This document shows positions 30,739 through 32,989 of a stretch of DNA of 32,989 bases, piece by piece; the first letter of the stretch is position 1, and each line of letters begins with the position of its first letter. The notes under the pieces are model-generated. The model was not told where the DNA came from. It did not search any database and saw only the letters and a list, made by a program, of their open reading frames with translations. Position numbers and translations under genes: made by a program. Source of the DNA: Prevotella sp. (GTDB lineage: Bacteria; Bacteroidota; Bacteroidia; Bacteroidales; Bacteroidaceae); NCBI GenBank assembly GCA_017561825.1, contig JAFZBK010000030.1, forward strand, positions 1 through 32,989. Reading direction: 5' to 3'.

Positions 30739-32457
30739 CTAACAGATGGCTACTACATGACGGTTACCTCTGATCTCCCAGTTGATGAACGGGGCGTTGT
30801 TGATATGTGCCACCTTCTGGTCCTTCTTCTCTTGCACCTCTGTTTTCTGCGGGAACGCAGCCTTCTCCTTGAACACCTTCTGTGCGGCACGGATCACGGG
30901 ATCGTCAAGATTCAGATACTGCACCCATGCATCCTCGTCCATGATGTTATAGATAATACGACTGTTGATATAGCGCTCCAGGAGGTGATGACTCTTCTGG
31001 ATCATCAGGTTACGCCGTTTCAGTCCTCTGTTATCCGCATACGTGGCGAACTTATCCACGGTATTCTGCTTAACGAGATAATCTGACAGCTCCATCATCT
31101 CGGTGAAGTTATTCAGTTTTAAACGGTTATCATCCGTATAGGTAAATGCGAACTGTAGGATCAGTCCGCTCATGCTGGCCTGCTTATAATACGATGTGAT
31201 GCCGAGCGTATCCTCAGGAACGAAGATATCAGGTGTGATACCACCACCGCCAAAGACTTCACGACCGATACTGGTGTGGTAGGCAGGACCCGTATGCTTG
31301 ATACTGTCCTGACTGAAAAACTCACCATGCTCATAGCGCTCCAGCAGATCCTCCTCGTAGTTCTTGTCACCAGGAGAATAAGGCTTCTGGATGCAACGTC
31401 CAGATGGTGTGTAGTAACGAGCAATCGTCAGTCGGATCATCGATCCGTCGGGGAATCCAATCTGCTGCTGTACCAGTCCTTTACCAAACGAGCGGCGACC
31501 GATAATCGTGGCGCGGTCATTGTCCTGCATGGCACCAGCAAAGATCTCTGATGCTGAAGCACTGCTCTCGTTGATGAGCACGATCAGTGGAATCTTCTGA
31601 TAGCTGCCCTTGCCGTTACTCTTGTATTCCTGACGGGGTGACTTCCTACCCTGGGTATAGACTATCAGTTTGTTGTTCGGCAGGAACTCATTGATGATCT
31701 GCACGGCCGACTGCAAATAGCCGCCTGTATTGTCACGCAGGTCGATAATCAGGTTACTGAAATCCTCTTGTGACAGCTTTGCCAAGGCGATGAGCATCTC
31801 TGGATAGGTGTTCTCGCCGAAGTTCTTGATGCGGATATAACCCGTTTCCTTATCGAGCATATAGGTAGCAGTAACACTCTTGGTAGGAATCTCTCCGCGA
31901 GTCACCACATACTGCTGAATCTTCTTCTCTCCATAGCGCAGAATACCGATCTTCACCTTGGTGTCCTTCGGCCCCTTCAGTCGATGCTGCGCCTCTTCGT
32001 TCGTCACCTCCTTACCCACAAAAGGCTTGTCATCCACGGTCACGATCTTATCACCAGCAATCAATCCCGCCCTTTCTGCAGGACCGTTCTTGATGACGCC
32101 CTGGATATGGATGGTGTCTTCGCGGATCACGAACTCAATACCTACCCCTGAAAACGATCCTTTCAGATCGTCAGTGGCTGTCTGCACATCCTTGGCACTG
32201 ATATAGACAGAGTGCGGATCAAGGTCGCCCAAGATCTGCGGAATAGCTTTCTCCACTAATGAGTCCAGGTTCACCTTATCCACATATTGGTCATCGATGA
32301 TATGTAGCAGGTTATTCAGACGGTTACTTCCGCTGTTGATGATGTTCAGTCGTTGACTGGAGAAGTGGTTGGCGAAAAAGGTGCCAATCACCACGCCGAT
32401 GACGATACAGAGTGCCATCAACAGGGGCATATAGCGGTATTTCTTGCTTTGTCTCAT
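30739..32457 (-). CDS. S41 C-terminal processing peptidase
   Basis: Membrane-anchored periplasmic serine protease of 572 residues. Residues about 10-30 form a signal anchor (MPLLMALCIVIGVVIGTFFA). A PDZ domain follows (about 100-175, GVGIEFV, GPAERAGLIAGDKIVTVD), then the S41 core with catalytic Ser301 (NESSASASEIFAG) and Lys326 (RSFGKGLVQQ), spaced 25 residues as in Tsp/CtpA. A C-terminal extension of about 200 residues is typical of the Bacteroidetes members. It probably trims or degrades envelope proteins; substrates are unknown. It lies 31 nt after the dCMP deaminase gene and 2 nt before the cyclo-ligase gene in one - strand operon. Confidence 0.94.
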   Translation of the reverse strand: MRQSKKYRYMPLLMALCIVIGVVIGTFFANHFSSQRLNIINSGSNRLNNLLHIIDDQYVDKVNLDSLVEKAIPQILGDLDPHSVYISAKDVQTATDDLKGSFSGVGIEFVIREDTIHIQGVIKNGPAERAGLIAGDKIVTVDDKPFVGKEVTNEEAQHRLKGPKDTKVKIGILRYGEKKIQQYVVTRGEIPTKSVTATYMLDKETGYIRIKNFGENTYPEMLIALAKLSQEDFSNLIIDLRDNTGGYLQSAVQIINEFLPNNKLIVYTQGRKSPRQEYKSNGKGSYQKIPLIVLINESSASASEIFAGAMQDNDRATIIGRRSFGKGLVQQQIGFPDGSMIRLTIARYYTPSGRCIQKPYSPGDKNYEEDLLERYEHGEFFSQDSIKHTGPAYHTSIGREVFGGGGITPDIFVPEDTLGITSYYKQASMSGLILQFAFTYTDDNRLKLNNFTEMMELSDYLVKQNTVDKFATYADNRGLKRRNLMIQKSHHLLERYINSRIIYNIMDEDAWVQYLNLDDPVIRAAQKVFKEKAAFPQKTEVQEKKDQKVAHINNAPFINWEIRGNRHVVAIC

Positions 32458-32488
32458 CTTTATAGTGTATCTATTTGTATTCTGGAGT

Positions 32489-32929
32489 TTAGACGTTTGT
32501 TTCCTCTTCGTCGGGATTCAGGTACTGCACCTCGATACCAGCACGTTTAAGCAGGTTGATGCCGTCTTCGAGTCGGTACTGCTCGCCATATACCACCCGT
32601 TTGATACCCGACTGGATGATCAGTTTGGCGCATTCGATGCAAGGAGAAGCCGTGACATAGAGCGTGGAGCCGTCGCTGTTGTTCGAACTACGTGCCAGCT
32701 TGGTGATGGCATTGGCTTCGGCATGCAGGACATAAGGTTTCGTGACGTTGTTCTCATCCTCGCAGACATTCTCAAATCCGCTGGGCGTACCATTGTAGCC
32801 GTCACTGATAATCATCTTGTCCTTCACCACCAGGGCTCCTACCTGACGGCGTTGACAGTAGCTGTTCTCAGCCCATATCCTTGCCATGCGCAAATAGCGC
32901 AGATCCAACTTCTTTTGTTTCTCGTTCAT
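32489..32929 (-). CDS. dCMP deaminase (ComEB family)
   Basis: Cytosolic zinc enzyme of 146 residues that deaminates dCMP to dUMP for dTTP synthesis. The zinc site is complete: HAE (His69, catalytic Glu71) and PCIEC (Cys97, Cys100). GYNGTPSG and the first cysteine-containing helix fit the dCMP-deaminase subgroup. The frame opens with a GTG at 32941, but those extra residues come from TCATCTC-like repeat, and ATG 32929 (MNEKQKKLDLRYLRMA) is the natural start. It is first in an operon with the S41 protease and cyclo-ligase genes. Confidence 0.93.
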   Translation of the reverse strand: MNEKQKKLDLRYLRMARIWAENSYCQRRQVGALVVKDKMIISDGYNGTPSGFENVCEDENNVTKPYVLHAEANAITKLARSSNNSDGSTLYVTASPCIECAKLIIQSGIKRVVYGEQYRLEDGINLLKRAGIEVQYLNPDEEETNV

Positions 32930-32960
32930 CTCACATCTCACTTTGATCTCGTGGAATCAC

Positions 32961-32989
32961 AATTCTTAATTCTTAATTCTTAATTCTTA
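32961..32989. repeat. Heptamer repeat AATTCTT, at least 4 units, cut by window end
   Basis: Four exact AATTCTT units plus one base reach the window end. They lie upstream of the dCMP deaminase gene and have the same unit as the right arm of the element at 27423-27443. Confidence 0.95.

Noticed and set aside
32441-32989. + strand ORF of 179 residues at the right end
   Set aside because: Antisense to the dCMP deaminase gene, which has an intact zinc site.

Overview
This window looks like a chromosomal segment of a Bacteroidales bacterium, most probably Prevotella or a close relative. The evidence is the Bacteroidetes-type promoters (TTTG, about 20 bp, TAnnTTTG), the near absence of Shine-Dalgarno sequences, a hybrid two-component system of the carbohydrate-utilisation type, a BspA-like leucine-rich repeat protein, and Bacteroidales families such as DUF5686, DUF4230 and DUF4738. 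No rRNA, tRNA, insertion sequence, phage gene or CRISPR array was seen.

Region 1 (1-3500, + strand) holds a DUF5686 outer-membrane protein and a HAD-like hydrolase. They are followed by a 70-bp heptamer repeat and a strong hairpin terminator that may also end a small RNA on the other strand. Region 2 (3560-18725, + strand) is a carbohydrate locus. A LacI-family repressor with a palindromic operator over its own -33 box and a hybrid sensor/regulator precede four tightly packed secreted glycosidases: GH31 with a PA14-like insert, GH127, GH2 and a YicI-like GH31. The set fits exo-trimming of xyloglucan-type or arabinose-decorated oligosaccharides. No SusC/SusD pair or endo-enzyme is present in the window. 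Region 3 (18754-20188, - strand) is a terminator and a secreted BspA-like protein with its own canonical promoter.

Region 4 (20373-20826) is non-coding and is the most unusual part. Four repeat families, two of them mutually inverted, follow one another with 21-22 bp (or 10-11 bp) spacing, about two or one turns of the DNA helix. Region 5 (20838-26552) is mostly envelope and transport: an ArsG-like permease divergent from mntP, an AGCS amino-acid symporter, a four-helix-bundle protein, a coupled pair of DUF4230 proteins, a DUF4738-like lipoprotein and a small conserved protein. Region 6 (26562-32929) is housekeeping: exonuclease III, lumazine synthase, a TPR protein, recF with DUF721, 5-formyl-THF cyclo-ligase, an S41 protease and dCMP deaminase.

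A second theme runs through the whole window. Short 7-bp tandem repeats (CTCATCT, CTCACCT, TATCATT, GGAATGA, AATTCTT and similar) sit between genes, at gene ends and inside at least four reading frames. When the pyrimidine-rich strand is sense the repeat stays open and encodes a heptapeptide such as SHLSSLI. When the purine-rich strand is sense it makes stop codons. Together with two palindromic insertions inside coding regions, these repeats seem to be reshaping gene ends and loops here.
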